Assembly: GCF_042679305.1 (NCBI RefSeq) | Contig: NZ_JBHTMP010000014.1 | Coordinates: forward strand, 62,001 to 126,000 | Origin: Micromonospora_H sonneratiae | GTDB lineage: Bacteria; Actinomycetota; Actinomycetes; Mycobacteriales; Micromonosporaceae | DNA length: 64,000 bases | Direction: 5' to 3' | In this document: piece after piece, positions 55,587 to 64,000 of the stretch | Numbering within the stretch: the first letter of the stretch is position 1 | Layout: each line of letters begins with the position of its first letter | The notes under the pieces: model-generated | Databases searched by the model: none | The model's input: the letters and a program-made list of their open reading frames with translations, nothing else | Told to the model about the DNA's origin: nothing | Translations under genes and position numbers: made by a program

Positions 55587-56378
55587 ATGCAGATCAACCC
55601 GGGCGCGGCGGAGTTCCCCCATCGCCAGATCGCCGAGCAACTACGCGAGCGGGTCCGCCGAGGCGACTGGGCACCCGGCGAACGGCTACCGTCGATCCCG
55701 GGCATAGCCGAGATGTTCGGGGTCGCCAAGCAGACCGTGCAACGCGCCGTCGACCAACTCCGGGTCGAGGGCATCCTGATCACCAAGCCGGGATCGGGCA
55801 CCTTCGTACGCGGCACCCGGCGACGTCTCAACCGACTCTCCCGGGGGCGCTACGGCGGCCATCGTGGCTACCACGCCGATCTTGCCGCCCGGTACCGGCA
55901 ACAGTTGGTCGAGGTCGGGCGGGCACCCGCGCCGCCCGAGGTCGCCGACGCGTTCGGGGTCGCCGACGGAACCGAGCTCATAGTGCGACGACACCTCGTA
56001 CGCACCGAGGACGTGCCGGTCGAGGTGGGCGCGTCCTGGTTCCGGGTGGCTGACGCGGCGGGCACCTCCCTGGAGCGGGCCGAGGCCTTCGGCCGCCCCC
56101 TTTACCAGGAGGCCGAGGAGGTCATCGGGCGGCGTTACCTGACGGCCACCGACCAGATCAGTGCCCGTCAGCCGAGCCGACAGGAAGCCGAGATCCTGCG
56201 GATCCGCCCGGACACACCAGTACTCCACCTGCTGCACGTCGCCTACGACGACCGGCGCAAGCCGATCGAGGTCGCCCAGGCGACCTGGCCGGGCCCGATG
56301 ACCACCCTGACGGAGGAGTACCGGATCCCCGCCCCCACGCCGGACGCCGACCCGGACCCCGGACTCGTCCTGGGCTGA
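55587..56378 (+). CDS. GntR-family transcriptional regulator with UTRA domain
   Basis: 263 residues. Residues 10-78 form the GntR winged helix (HRQIAEQLRERVRRGDW, FGVAKQTVQRAVDQLR, GSGTFVRG). The rest is a UTRA effector domain (RHLVRTEDVPVEV, RQPSRQEAEILRI, PVLHLLHVAYDD), HutC subfamily. The ligand is unknown; neighbours give no pathway. A CTAGG-AA-CCTAG palindrome upstream is a likely operator. Confidence 0.87.
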   Translation: MQINPGAAEFPHRQIAEQLRERVRRGDWAPGERLPSIPGIAEMFGVAKQTVQRAVDQLRVEGILITKPGSGTFVRGTRRRLNRLSRGRYGGHRGYHADLAARYRQQLVEVGRAPAPPEVADAFGVADGTELIVRRHLVRTEDVPVEVGASWFRVADAAGTSLERAEAFGRPLYQEAEEVIGRRYLTATDQISARQPSRQEAEILRIRPDTPVLHLLHVAYDDRRKPIEVAQATWPGPMTTLTEEYRIPAPTPDADPDPGLVLG

Positions 56379-56563
56379 CCCGGCATCCTCAGCGGCATCG
56401 GCCTCCGGCACGGGCCGGAAGAACCACGGTCTCCACCGACGCACTTCGCGTACGCCAGTACCCCAGCAACTCCACCGGACTCCCAACCTCGACTACCGGG
56501 CCGGGCCGGTGCAGGGAACAGGCGGGGTGCCTGACGGGCGCTCCGGAAGGCTAGGGTCAACGG

Positions 56564-57594
56564 GTGGCCAAGGCGCAGTGGCGGTGCCGCTATGTGGGGC
56601 CGGCCGAGGTACGCGAGGTGGCACTGCTTGGTGACGAGGGACATCTGATCCGCTCGCCCGACGAGTTCAGGCACTGGGTCGGAACAGTTGACACCCGAGA
56701 ATTCGCGGAGCCGTTCACGTTCGTGATTGACGTTGATGGCACGCTTCGCCTAGACGAGTTCCGAAATCTGGCCGGTTCCCGGCGGTCAGGGGAGGCCGCC
56801 GTAGAGGCTGTCGAGTTGCCTCGTCTACGCTCCCGCCTTTCACCCCGGTCTACCCCGGCACCTGGCGGGCGCTCTCGCGGATGGACATCGCCCTGGACAC
56901 GGAACCTCCCGAGACGACGCACGCCGATGCCAGCAGCCCACCCCGGTACGACCCCGTAGCGGTCGGCCACCTCGTGCGAATCCTGACCACCGATGGCGCA
57001 ACGGCTTGCCCCGCCTGTGCGCCCAACTCGACAGCCAGCAGACCTCCTCGCCCCCGCATCGGCGACGGAAACAACAACACAACACGATCCTGGACGCCCT
57101 CCCCATGCCCGAACATCGACCTCTGACTTCGGAAGTACTCGTCTAGCTCCGAGACACAGTGAGCACGTTGCCTGCGTCGGGGGCGGTGAAGTGCTCAGCG
57201 CTGGGGAGATTACCTTCGTGCTCCAAGCTGGTAGTTGGACCGTCAGCGAGGTCACCAACCAATCCACCGGCTACTGCCCCGACGTCGAGTCGTGGCCAGC
57301 CGTCGCAGCAGCTCTGGACCAGGCCGGTCTTCGTCACCGCCCGAAGGGCTTCACCGTCAACTCATGTCCCGCCGTTGCCCCGATTGCCAGGAACTCAACG
57401 TGGTCAAGGAAGCCAACTTCACCTGTGCCTGCTGCGGCACGGAACTCCCTGAACGATGGCGCCCGCCTTCGGCGGACGACCATTCGACGCTGCCGCACAC
57501 CCCGGGTGTCGTTGTCCGGACAGCCCACTGTCGACACCTGACGGCGTGCGCGAACATGGTTCGTTTCGAGGATCCCGATCCCCTGAGAGGCTGA
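56564..57594 (+). pseudogene. Broken gene for a conserved zinc-ribbon protein
   Basis: TAGGGT and a 6-nt spacer precede the GTG. Residues 1-63 (start to GTLRL) run to 56752, a 389-nt insertion follows, and the frame resumes at 57147 with APRHSEHVACVGG through NQSTGYCPDVESWPAVAAAL. Removing the insertion with one CTAG copy restores the frame exactly. Near 57365 a further one-base loss shifts the frame; MSRRCPDCQEL and TCACCGTELPERW, the C-terminal zinc ribbon, lie in another frame ending at 57594. The intact protein would be about 160-200 residues, a type common in actinobacteria with no known function. Confidence 0.8.
56754..57142. mobile_element. 389-nt MITE-like insertion with inverted ends and CTAG duplication
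   Basis: Flanked by CTAG at 56750-56753 and 57143-57146. The ends match as inverted repeats: ACGAGT then TTCCGAA, the right end having three extra bases between the two blocks. It contains no transposase or other gene. Because CTAG is a palindrome, a TA duplication with longer ends fits equally; IS701, some IS5 and IS630-type elements leave such footprints. The parent element is not in the window. Confidence 0.8.
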
Positions 57595-57598
57595 CTGA

Positions 57599-58180
57599 AT
57601 GCTGGGGGTATCCCGAAAGGCCCTGCAACGCTCGTACCAATGGTCCAAGGAAATCTCGGAGACGTTTCCCGAGTGTTCTGACCTGATCGAGAAGTTCCTT
57701 ACCCTGCACCGACGCCGATACCGGCGCCTGGCGAGCCTGCACGCGACCTGGTTCAAGGTCATCGGAGCAATCGAGATCATTCTCAGCATCACCCTGCCCC
57801 TGCTGTTCGCTGTCCCGATCATGCGCGACCAGCAGGCCAACTACATCTTCCTGGCGGTTGTCAGCGTCACCGTCGCCATAGCGGCCGGGCTGAGGAACTT
57901 CTACTCCTGGGACAGCAACTGGCGCCTGTACCGCTCCCAGGAATTCCTCCTGGCCGGCATGGTCGCGCAGTGGGAGATCGCCCTCCTGAAGATGATCGGG
58001 GAAGGCGGCCCCGACATGCAGCGTCGCGCGCTGGACGAAACGGCGCAGGTCCTTGCCAGGCTCACCGAACTCTTCGAGCATGAGAACACCACCCTGTTCA
58101 ACACCGTGGTGCCTCCGGAGAGCGTCAAGAAGAGTCTGCGAAACAATCCACTTCCGCCGAACCCGGCTCAGGGCCCCTGA
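57599..58180 (+). CDS. DUF4231 membrane protein
   Basis: 193 residues from ATG with GAGAGG upstream. Two membrane helices (about 54-76 and 81-101) are joined by a short loop with PIMRDQQANY, then RNFYSWDSNWRLYRSQEFLL marks DUF4231. The C-terminus is a long helix with negative charges. The family, often near SLOG-domain or conflict genes, has no proven activity. It directly follows the broken zinc-ribbon gene. Confidence 0.75.
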   Translation: MLGVSRKALQRSYQWSKEISETFPECSDLIEKFLTLHRRRYRRLASLHATWFKVIGAIEIILSITLPLLFAVPIMRDQQANYIFLAVVSVTVAIAAGLRNFYSWDSNWRLYRSQEFLLAGMVAQWEIALLKMIGEGGPDMQRRALDETAQVLARLTELFEHENTTLFNTVVPPESVKKSLRNNPLPPNPAQGP

Positions 58181-58402
58181 CGGGGGGTGCCGGACCCGCC
58201 GCCGTCGCGCCCGATCGGCTGGAAGTGCCGGGCGAGGAGCGCCCCGCCCCGTCCCGTCCACGGGGGTCTCCTCGCCCATATACCGTGGTCCGGTGTGGCG
58301 GCGAGATCGAGAGCACCGCCGCGCGGATGTGCGGTCGTCGACCTGACGGGTAAACCGGGTCGGACGCCCGCACTGGTTCTACCGGTGGGAGGAAGCGGCG
58401 TC

Positions 58403-59254
58403 ATGCGTCTTCACGTGGGATGTGCAATGTGGACCCACAAGTCGTGGCAGGGGCGACTTCTGGTGCATCCGCTTCCGTCCCACGAGCGCCTACGGCACTA
58501 CGCCGGCTGGTGCAATGCGGTCGAGGGAAACACCACGTTCTATGCGACCCCGACCAGGGAAACCGTGGCGTCCTGGGCACGGCAGACCGACCCCGACTTC
58601 CGGTTCGTACTCAAGCTCCCGAAGCTCATCACGCATGAGCGCCGTTTCACCGACGTCGACGACGCCCTTCGCGTCTTCCTGGACGCGATCGAGCCACTCG
58701 GTCCGCGGACCCATGCCCTCTGGATCCAGCTGCCGGGATCGTTCGGCCCCACTGACGTGACCGCACTCTCCCACTTTCTACGCCGGCTCCCCGGATCCCA
58801 TCGATACGCCGTGGAAGTACGTCACCCGGCGTTCTTCAGCGACCCCCGCTCGACCCGACTCCTTGAGGCAGCACTTGCCGCCGAGGCCACCGAATGGATT
58901 CCATTCGACACCACCGCATTCTTTCAAAGCCCACCGACCAGCGACGCGGAACGGGATGCCTGGGCCAAGAAGCCCCGGATGCCGCTACGGGACCGCGCAC
59001 TGACCGACCGACCGATCGTCCGGTACCTCGGCCGCGACGCCTCCGCGCAGACGATCGAGGGCTGGCAGCGGTGGATCGACGTTGTCGCCGAATGGCTGCG
59101 GGAGGGCCGCTCGCCGACCGTGTTCGTCCACACCCCGGACAACGCTGAAGCGCCCGTGCTCGCCCGCCGCTTCCACGACGAGGTACGGGCACGGATCCCC
59201 GAACTCGAGGTACTGCCCGAGCCGATACCGGCCGAGCCCCTGACCCTCTTCTGA
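58403..59254 (+). CDS. DUF72 family protein (YecE-like TIM barrel)
   Basis: 283 residues from ATG with GGGAGGAAG upstream. LHVGCAMWTHKSWQG, the ENTTFYATP-like EGNTTFYATPTRETV, FVLKLPKLITHERR, and AVEVRHPAFF are DUF72 signatures. The barrel fold suggests a metal-dependent enzyme, but no reaction is known. It converges on the Gly-rich gene. Confidence 0.85.
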   Translation: MRLHVGCAMWTHKSWQGRLLVHPLPSHERLRHYAGWCNAVEGNTTFYATPTRETVASWARQTDPDFRFVLKLPKLITHERRFTDVDDALRVFLDAIEPLGPRTHALWIQLPGSFGPTDVTALSHFLRRLPGSHRYAVEVRHPAFFSDPRSTRLLEAALAAEATEWIPFDTTAFFQSPPTSDAERDAWAKKPRMPLRDRALTDRPIVRYLGRDASAQTIEGWQRWIDVVAEWLREGRSPTVFVHTPDNAEAPVLARRFHDEVRARIPELEVLPEPIPAEPLTLF

Positions 59255-59320
59255 GCGGCCGAAGAAACAAGCTTGGGCGTGGGGCGGGTACGCGATGACG
59301 ATCCACGTGCCCGGGGGACG

Positions 59321-59596
59321 TCAGAATCCCCCGGCGTCGCCACCGCCCCCGCCGGAGTCACCGTAGCCACCGGAGTCGCCGTACCCACCGGAGTCTCCGT
59401 AGTTTCCCGGGTCGCCGTACCCGACGTTCCCGGAACCGCCGTCGGTGTACCGGCCGCGCCTGGCACGACCGGCGGTGTGCCGGCCACGCCTGGAGCGGAA
59501 GCCACGCGGCGGGAGGAAGTAGAAGCCGACGAGGGTCAGTACCACCAGAACGAGCATCACGACGACCACGACAACTTCGAACGCCACTACCGCCAC
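59321..59596 (-). CDS. Small membrane protein with Gly/Tyr/Asp repeats
   Basis: About 91 residues from GTG at 59596 (another GTG at 59587 has GAGGGG upstream). A strong membrane helix (VVVVVVMLVLVVLTLVGFYF) and a basic stretch are followed by tandem YGDSGG units and a poly-Gly end. The repeats are clear in the DNA too (period about 18 nt, 59355-59430). No function is known; the tail should be outside the membrane if the basic stretch is inside, which is uncertain. Confidence 0.55.
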   Translation of the reverse strand: MAVVAFEVVVVVVMLVLVVLTLVGFYFLPPRGFRSRRGRHTAGRARRGRYTDGGSGNVGYGDPGNYGDSGGYGDSGGYGDSGGGGGDAGGF

Positions 59597-59721
59597 CCCT
59601 CGACCGGAGACCGCCCTGCGACGGGCCCTCGGTGGGATTCTGGCCCGGACGGGCAACCACCCGACCCGGGCCCGATCCTGGAGCGGTCTGTGGCCGACCG
59701 CCGGTGGCCGTACGCGACCGA

Positions 59722-60960
59722 CTAGAGGCGTACCCCGAGCAGGGCGTCGACGGTCGAGGCCATCAGTGCGGGAGCGGTGGGATCATCACCGGCACCGGCG
59801 AGCGCACCATTGGCCCAGTTGTCCACCAGGGCCAGCGCGCCGGGTGTGTCGAGATCGTCGGACAGGCGCCCCCGGACGCCGGCCAGCAGGTCGGCCCCGG
59901 ACGGGCCGGCGGCTGCCGCAGCCGCCTCGCGCCACCGGCCGAGCCGCTGCATCGCGTTCTTGAGCAGGTCTTCGGTCCACTGCCGGTCCGTCCGGTAGTG
60001 CCCGGCCAGCAACGCCAGCCGGACCGCCATCGGGTCGACCCGGTCGCCCCGGAGGCGGGACACGAAGACCAGGTTGCCCTGGGACTTGGACATCTTGCTG
60101 CCGTCGAGGCCGATCATTCCGGCGTGCACGTAGTGCCGGGCGAAGGGCTGCACACCGGTCAGCCGCTCGGCGTGGGCCGCCGAGCACTCGTGATGGGGGA
60201 AGATCAGGTCGTTGCCGCCGCCCTGGACGTCGATGCTGTCGCCGAGCAGCCGGAGGGCGATGGCCGCGCATTCGATGTGCCAGCCGGGCCGGCCCGGGCC
60301 CAGCGCGCCACCGGGCCACTGCGGCTCGCCTTCCCGTGCTCCCCGCCACAGCAACGGATCAAGCTGGTCACGTTTGCCCGGCCGCTCCGGATCACCGCCC
60401 CGCTCGGCGAAGAACTCCAGCATCTGATCACGCGACAGGTTGGACTCGTACCCGAATCGGGGTGCTGCGGCGATGTCGAAGTAGATGTCGCCGGTGCCGT
60501 CGTCGAGGCGGTACGCAGCCCCGTCGTCGAGCAACGCCTGCACCCGCTCGGCGATGTCCGGGATCGACTCGACCGCACCGACATAGTGCGCCGGGGGGAT
60601 GATCCGCAGGGCTTCCATGTCCTCCCGGAAGAGCGCGGTCTCGCGCATCGCGAGCACGACCCAGTCCTCGCCGTCGCGCTCCGCCCGCTCCAACAGCGGG
60701 TCGTCGATGTCGGTGACGTTCTGGACGTACGTCACCGAATGTCCCGCATCGCGCCACATCCGCTGCACGAGGTCGAACGTGATCATCGTGGCGGCGTGGC
60801 CCAGATGGGTGGCGTCGTACGGGGTGATCCCGCAGACGTACATCGTCGCCACCCCGCCAGGGTTGGTGGGGTGGACGGCGCACCGCGCCGAGTCGAACAA
60901 CGCGAGTGGCTGACCGGTTCCCGGCAGCCTCGGCACCTCGTGCCCCACCCAAGATTCCAT
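59722..60960 (-). CDS. mshC: Mycothiol ligase MshC
   Basis: 412 residues. Related to cysteinyl-tRNA synthetase but shorter and without an anticodon-binding domain: zinc Cys in MYVCGITPYDATHLGHA (HIGH motif form), WHIECAAIAL and FPHHECSAA for the other zinc ligands, and KMSKSQGN. It joins Cys to GlcN-inositol with ATP in mycothiol synthesis. TAGGCT and 7 nt precede the ATG, so leaderless. It is upstream of DUF-type neighbours as in mycobacteria. Confidence 0.93.
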   Translation of the reverse strand: MESWVGHEVPRLPGTGQPLALFDSARCAVHPTNPGGVATMYVCGITPYDATHLGHAATMITFDLVQRMWRDAGHSVTYVQNVTDIDDPLLERAERDGEDWVVLAMRETALFREDMEALRIIPPAHYVGAVESIPDIAERVQALLDDGAAYRLDDGTGDIYFDIAAAPRFGYESNLSRDQMLEFFAERGGDPERPGKRDQLDPLLWRGAREGEPQWPGGALGPGRPGWHIECAAIALRLLGDSIDVQGGGNDLIFPHHECSAAHAERLTGVQPFARHYVHAGMIGLDGSKMSKSQGNLVFVSRLRGDRVDPMAVRLALLAGHYRTDRQWTEDLLKNAMQRLGRWREAAAAAAGPSGADLLAGVRGRLSDDLDTPGALALVDNWANGALAGAGDDPTAPALMASTVDALLGVRL

Positions 60961-61024
60961 ACCCGCCAGCCTAGTCAGGGTGCTCCGGTCCCAAGTCGGG
61001 GGATGAGGTGATCAAGACCACCGG

Positions 61025-61843
61025 TCAGATCGGCGGCCACGGCATCGCCGGCCAGTCCTCGGGTAGCTCCGGAAACTGCCCGGTCGCCAGCAGCCGGGCC
61101 GCCCGCGCCGCCACGGCAGCGACCTCGGCCGGGGTGAGATGTCCGGCCAACGCCTCCCCCAGCGGGCCGTCGAGTTCACCCGCCAGCCGGCGCAGGACGT
61201 CTACCGCGTCCACCGGCAGCTCTCGACCCAGCCACCCCCACAGCACGGTGCGCAGCTTGTCGTCGATGTGGAAGCAGACCCCGTGGTCCACGCCGTAGAC
61301 CCGGTCGTCCGACCCGATGATCACGTGCCCACCCTTGCGGTCGGCGTTGTTGATCACCGCGTCGAGTACCGCCATCCGGGCCAGCCGGGGATCGTCGGCG
61401 TGCGCGAGGGCGTACGCCTGTCCGTCATCGTCGCGGGCCGCGGCGACCGGGAACCAGTTCGACGGGAGGCTCTCGTCCGGGACGAAGCCGACCAACGGCT
61501 GGGCCTGCGCCGGTTCGTCGATCCACAGCTGGCAGGCACCCGGGCCGAAGGGTCCGTCCCGCAGCACCGTCGGCGGTACGACGTCCCATCCGGTGGCCCG
61601 TGACACGAGGTAGGCGGCAACCTCCCGGCCGGCGAGGGTGCCGTCTGGGAAGTCCCACAGCGGACGTTCACCACGTACCGGTTTGTAGACGCAGCGGGCT
61701 GTCACTCCGTCGAGGGTGAGGAAGCCCCGCAGCGTGGTGTTGGAGGCGTCGGCCAGCCGACCCTCCAACTCGAACTCACCGTCACGCAACAGCCGCAGGG
61801 CATCGTTTTCATGGAGCATGGGCCGCAGATCGGACGACGTCAC
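61025..61843 (-). CDS. SCO1664 family protein (PI3/4-kinase-like fold)
   Basis: 272 residues from GTG overlapping the DUF3090 stop by 4 nt. Blocks such as RCVYKPVRGERPLWDFPDGT (nucleotide lysine region), REVAAYLVSRATGW, LDAVINNADRKGGHVI and VYGVDHGVCF resemble the catalytic and metal loops of phosphatidylinositol 3-/4-kinase-like proteins. The substrate is unknown. It is constantly linked to DUF3090 and mshC in actinobacteria. Confidence 0.85.
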   Translation of the reverse strand: MTSSDLRPMLHENDALRLLRDGEFELEGRLADASNTTLRGFLTLDGVTARCVYKPVRGERPLWDFPDGTLAGREVAAYLVSRATGWDVVPPTVLRDGPFGPGACQLWIDEPAQAQPLVGFVPDESLPSNWFPVAAARDDDGQAYALAHADDPRLARMAVLDAVINNADRKGGHVIIGSDDRVYGVDHGVCFHIDDKLRTVLWGWLGRELPVDAVDVLRRLAGELDGPLGEALAGHLTPAEVAAVAARAARLLATGQFPELPEDWPAMPWPPI

Positions 61844-62418
61844 CGGTGGTAGCCGTTGTGGCGCGGGCAGAGGTGACCCGCGGGATCCAGCGGCTGGCCG
61901 CAGAGTGGGCACGGGGGACGCCCGGCGGCCACCACGCGGCGGGCCCGCTCGATGAACTCCCGGGTCGCCTGCGGGGTCAGCCGCACCCGCAACCGATCGA
62001 GGTCGTCGTCGGGCTCCTCGTCATCGTCGACAGCTTCGGCCTCGCCGGCGCCAAGGGGAAGCTCGGCCTCTCGTTCGCCGACTGCGATCGCCTCGATGAC
62101 CACGGTGGCCGTATCGACGTCGAACGCCAGGCCCAACGTGCCGACCCGGAACTCCTCGTCGACCGGGGTGTCCAGCGGGTCGTTGTCCGCCGCTGCCGCC
62201 ACCGGCTCGGGCAACTCCACCCCGAACCGGCGGTGCGCCTCGCTGAGCAGTTCCTCGAGTTTCTCGGCCAGCAACGACACCTGGACCTTCTCCAGCGCGA
62301 CGCTGACCAGCCGGCCACCGCCGCGCGCCTGGAGGAAGAACGTGCGGTCTCCCGGCGCGCCCACAGTCCCGGCGACGAACCGCTCTGGCGGCTCGAAGGC
62401 GTGCACCTGGTGGGTCAT
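61840..62418 (-). CDS. DUF3090 family protein
   Basis: 192 residues. HAFEPPERFVAGTVG, RTFFLQARGGGRLVSVALEKVQV and a C-terminal zinc-ribbon-like CPLCGQPLDPAGHLCPRHNG identify DUF3090. TAGGGT and 7 nt precede the ATG (leaderless). It is translationally coupled to the SCO1664-family gene; no activity is known. Confidence 0.87.
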   Translation of the reverse strand: MTHQVHAFEPPERFVAGTVGAPGDRTFFLQARGGGRLVSVALEKVQVSLLAEKLEELLSEAHRRFGVELPEPVAAAADNDPLDTPVDEEFRVGTLGLAFDVDTATVVIEAIAVGEREAELPLGAGEAEAVDDDEEPDDDLDRLRVRLTPQATREFIERARRVVAAGRPPCPLCGQPLDPAGHLCPRHNGYHR

Positions 62419-62518
62419 ACCTACGACCCTATCCGGCCGGCTCCGCCACCGCGCAGCGCACCGGCCCGAATCGTCTCCGGCAGCCGTCCCGGGCCACCCG
62501 TGCGGACCAGCTCAGCCC

Positions 62519-63232
62519 TCATCTTTCCGGTCCCGCAGCTCCGCTGCCCGCGCCTCCACCCACGGCCGCGTCCGATTCAGCCGTACGCGAACGCCGCCGG
62601 GACCGCCGAGGCACCACCAGGTTCGCCAGGTCGCCCCCGACGTCGTTGAGGCGCAGCACGAACGGCCGGGTGGGGGTGTACCGGATCGCGGTCACCGAGC
62701 CCGGGTCGGCCACGATCCGCTGGAAGAGATCCAGATGTACGCCGAGCGCGTCGGCCACGATCGCCTTGATGACATCGCCGTGGGTGCAGGCCAGCCAGAT
62801 CGCCTCCGGACCGTGCTCGGCGGTCAGCTGCGCATCCCAGCGCCGGACCGCAGCCACCGCCCGGGCGGCCATCGCGGCCATCGCCTCCCCCTCGGGGAAG
62901 ACCGCTGCGCTCGGGTGCTGCTGAACCACCGGCCACAGTGGGTCCTTGGCCAGTTTCTTCAGCGGCTGGCCCTCCCAGGCACCGTACCCGCACTCGTTGA
63001 GTCCTTCTTCGACGGTCGGTGTCACGCCGGGCAGCGCCAGTTCCAGGGTCTGCCGGCACCGGATCAGTGGGCTCGTCACCACCGCCGCCAGCGGCAGTAC
63101 GCCCAACCGGGCCCCGACCGCCACCGCCTGCACCCGGCCGGTCTCATCGAGCTCGACCGGCTGCCTGCCGGCCAGACCGCCGTCAGCGTTGGCGGTGGTA
63201 CGGCCGTGTCGCAGGAGCAGAAGGGTCGCCAC
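62519..63232 (-). CDS. Histidine phosphatase family protein (MSMEG_4193-type phosphomutase-like)
   Basis: 237 residues from GTG. LLLLRHGRTTANADG holds the phospho-His, SPLIRCRQTL, LNECGYGAWEGQPLK and LACTHGDVIKAI complete the active site. A basic, Gly-rich tail ends the protein. It hydrolyses or transfers phosphate on an unknown substrate. TAGGCT with a 7-nt spacer precedes the start. Same order as in mycobacteria (near Rv2135c). Confidence 0.87.
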   Translation of the reverse strand: MATLLLLRHGRTTANADGGLAGRQPVELDETGRVQAVAVGARLGVLPLAAVVTSPLIRCRQTLELALPGVTPTVEEGLNECGYGAWEGQPLKKLAKDPLWPVVQQHPSAAVFPEGEAMAAMAARAVAAVRRWDAQLTAEHGPEAIWLACTHGDVIKAIVADALGVHLDLFQRIVADPGSVTAIRYTPTRPFVLRLNDVGGDLANLVVPRRSRRRSRTAESDAAVGGGAGSGAAGPER

Positions 63233-63329
63233 GATCAGCAGCCTACGGTCGGGCGGCAGCCGGGCGGCAGCGCTTCCCGGACCGGCGCCGGATCGTCGAC
63301 GGCTCCACGCCCCGACGGGAGCGCCATGA

Positions 63330-64000
63330 TCACTCGCCGACCCCGGCCAGGTCGAGCGCCTCGGCGCAGGCCCGCAACGTCTGGATGCCGCTGTCCCGGT
63401 CGGCGGCGAACAGGGTCAGCGACAGGGTGGTGACGCCGGCTGCGGCGTACTCCCGCATCCGCTCGGCGATGCGCTCCTTCGGCCCCAGCAGCGAGGTACG
63501 GTCGATGAACTCCATCGGCACCGCCGCCGCGGCGTCCCGCTGCCGCTTGGCCAGGTAGAGGTCCTGCACCTCGCGCGCGGCCTCGCCGTACCCCATCCGG
63601 GTGGCCAACTGGTTGTAGAAGTTCTGCTCCCGGCTGCCCATGCCGCCCACGTAGAGCGCCGCGTACCAGCGCACCAACTCGGCGCACTGGGCGACGTCGT
63701 CGCCGACCACCACCGGCACGCTCGGCACCACGTCGAAGCCGGCCAACTCCTTGCCGGCCCGGGCCCGGCCGGCAGCGACCGCGGCCAACTGCTCGGCGGC
63801 GAACTCCGGCGCGTAGAAGATGGCCAACCAGCCGTCGGCGATCTCACCGGCGAGTTCCAGGTTCTTCGGGCCGACCGCGGCGAGATAGATCGGGACCTGC
63901 TCCCGGGGCGGGTGGAAGCCGAGGCGCAACGCCTTGCCCGGCCCGTCGGGCAGCGGCAGCGTGTAGTGCTTGCCGTGGTACTCCACCTGCTTGCGGCCGA
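63330..64000 (-). CDS. LLM-class F420-dependent oxidoreductase, 5' end cut by window edge
   Basis: 223 residues visible; the N-terminal part is outside. PIYLAAVGPKNLELAGEIADGWL is the conserved central region of luciferase-like monooxygenase barrels, and SLLGPKERIAERMREYAAAGVTTL lies near the C-terminus. Enzymes of this group use F420, which actinobacteria make. Substrate unknown. Confidence 0.85.
   Translation of the reverse strand, partial: GRKQVEYHGKHYTLPLPDGPGKALRLGFHPPREQVPIYLAAVGPKNLELAGEIADGWLAIFYAPEFAAEQLAAVAAGRARAGKELAGFDVVPSVPVVVGDDVAQCAELVRWYAALYVGGMGSREQNFYNQLATRMGYGEAAREVQDLYLAKRQRDAAAAVPMEFIDRTSLLGPKERIAERMREYAAAGVTTLSLTLFAADRDSGIQTLRACAEALDLAGVGE

Noticed and set aside
56840..57126. 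Short frames inside the 389-nt insertion, considered as genes
   Set aside because: They lie within the mobile element, overlap each other on both strands and show no motif or ribosome site.

Overview
The window is high-GC, densely coded actinobacterial chromosome, with GTG starts, frequent TANNNT boxes 6-7 nt before start codons, a Pup-proteasome locus, mycothiol synthesis (mshC) and twin TatA/TatC. Gene content and order fit a Micromonosporaceae genome (Micromonospora or close kin); this placement is inferred from the sequence only. Much of the window follows the backbone seen around Mycobacterium tuberculosis Rv2090-Rv2135: exonuclease, helY, tatC, tatA, pafC, pafB, pafA, prcA, prcB, pup, dop, mpa/ARC, trmI, a RecB-like nuclease, metH, a PAC2 protein, mshC, DUF3090 and a phosphomutase-like gene. 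Blocks of lineage-specific genes interrupt it.

Layout. 1-3.2 kb: envelope-type operon (small YLDAGSGS membrane protein, methyltransferase, membrane sulfatase-fold enzyme cut by the left edge). 3.4-4.6 kb: VOC protein and AraC-type regulator. 4.7-8.2 kb: VTC-type polyphosphate polymerase, DUF4956 membrane protein and CotH-like protein behind a PHO-box-like repeat, ending in a 20-bp hairpin. 8.3-20.2 kb: DNA and RNA maintenance, lipid kinase, Tat export, PafBC. 20.4-34.6 kb: pupylation and proteasome genes, split by a dTDP-rhamnose and glycosyltransferase cluster (21.9-28.2 kb). 34.7-38.8 kb: ferredoxin, TrmI, site-2 protease, RecB-like nuclease. 38.9-44.7 kb: two-component system followed by an ABC/FtsX exporter. 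44.7-48 kb: HAD hydrolase, cytochrome P450, a 26-codon peptide gene and a zinc peptidase. 48.5-54.2 kb: ilvE, metH, PAC2 protein. 54.3-59.6 kb: accessory genes, including an O-methyltransferase, a GntR regulator, and a gene broken by a 389-nt insertion and a frameshift. 59.7-64 kb: mshC, SCO1664 family, DUF3090, phosphomutase-like protein, partial F420 oxidoreductase.

The most interesting item is at 45572-47215. A short open frame with a strong ribosome binding site encodes an Arg-rich leader ending in GIWYYYPIY. A cytochrome P450 whose I-helix lacks the usual acid-alcohol pair follows it on the same strand. This looks like a minimal P450-modified RiPP locus of the tryptorubin (atropopeptide), biarylitide or cittilin kind. 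Other notable items are the PHO-box-like repeats in front of the polyphosphate genes, a short leader ORF coupled to the PAC2 gene, a MITE-like insertion whose removal restores the reading frame exactly, and widespread leaderless promoters.

No rRNA, tRNA or CRISPR array was recognised.
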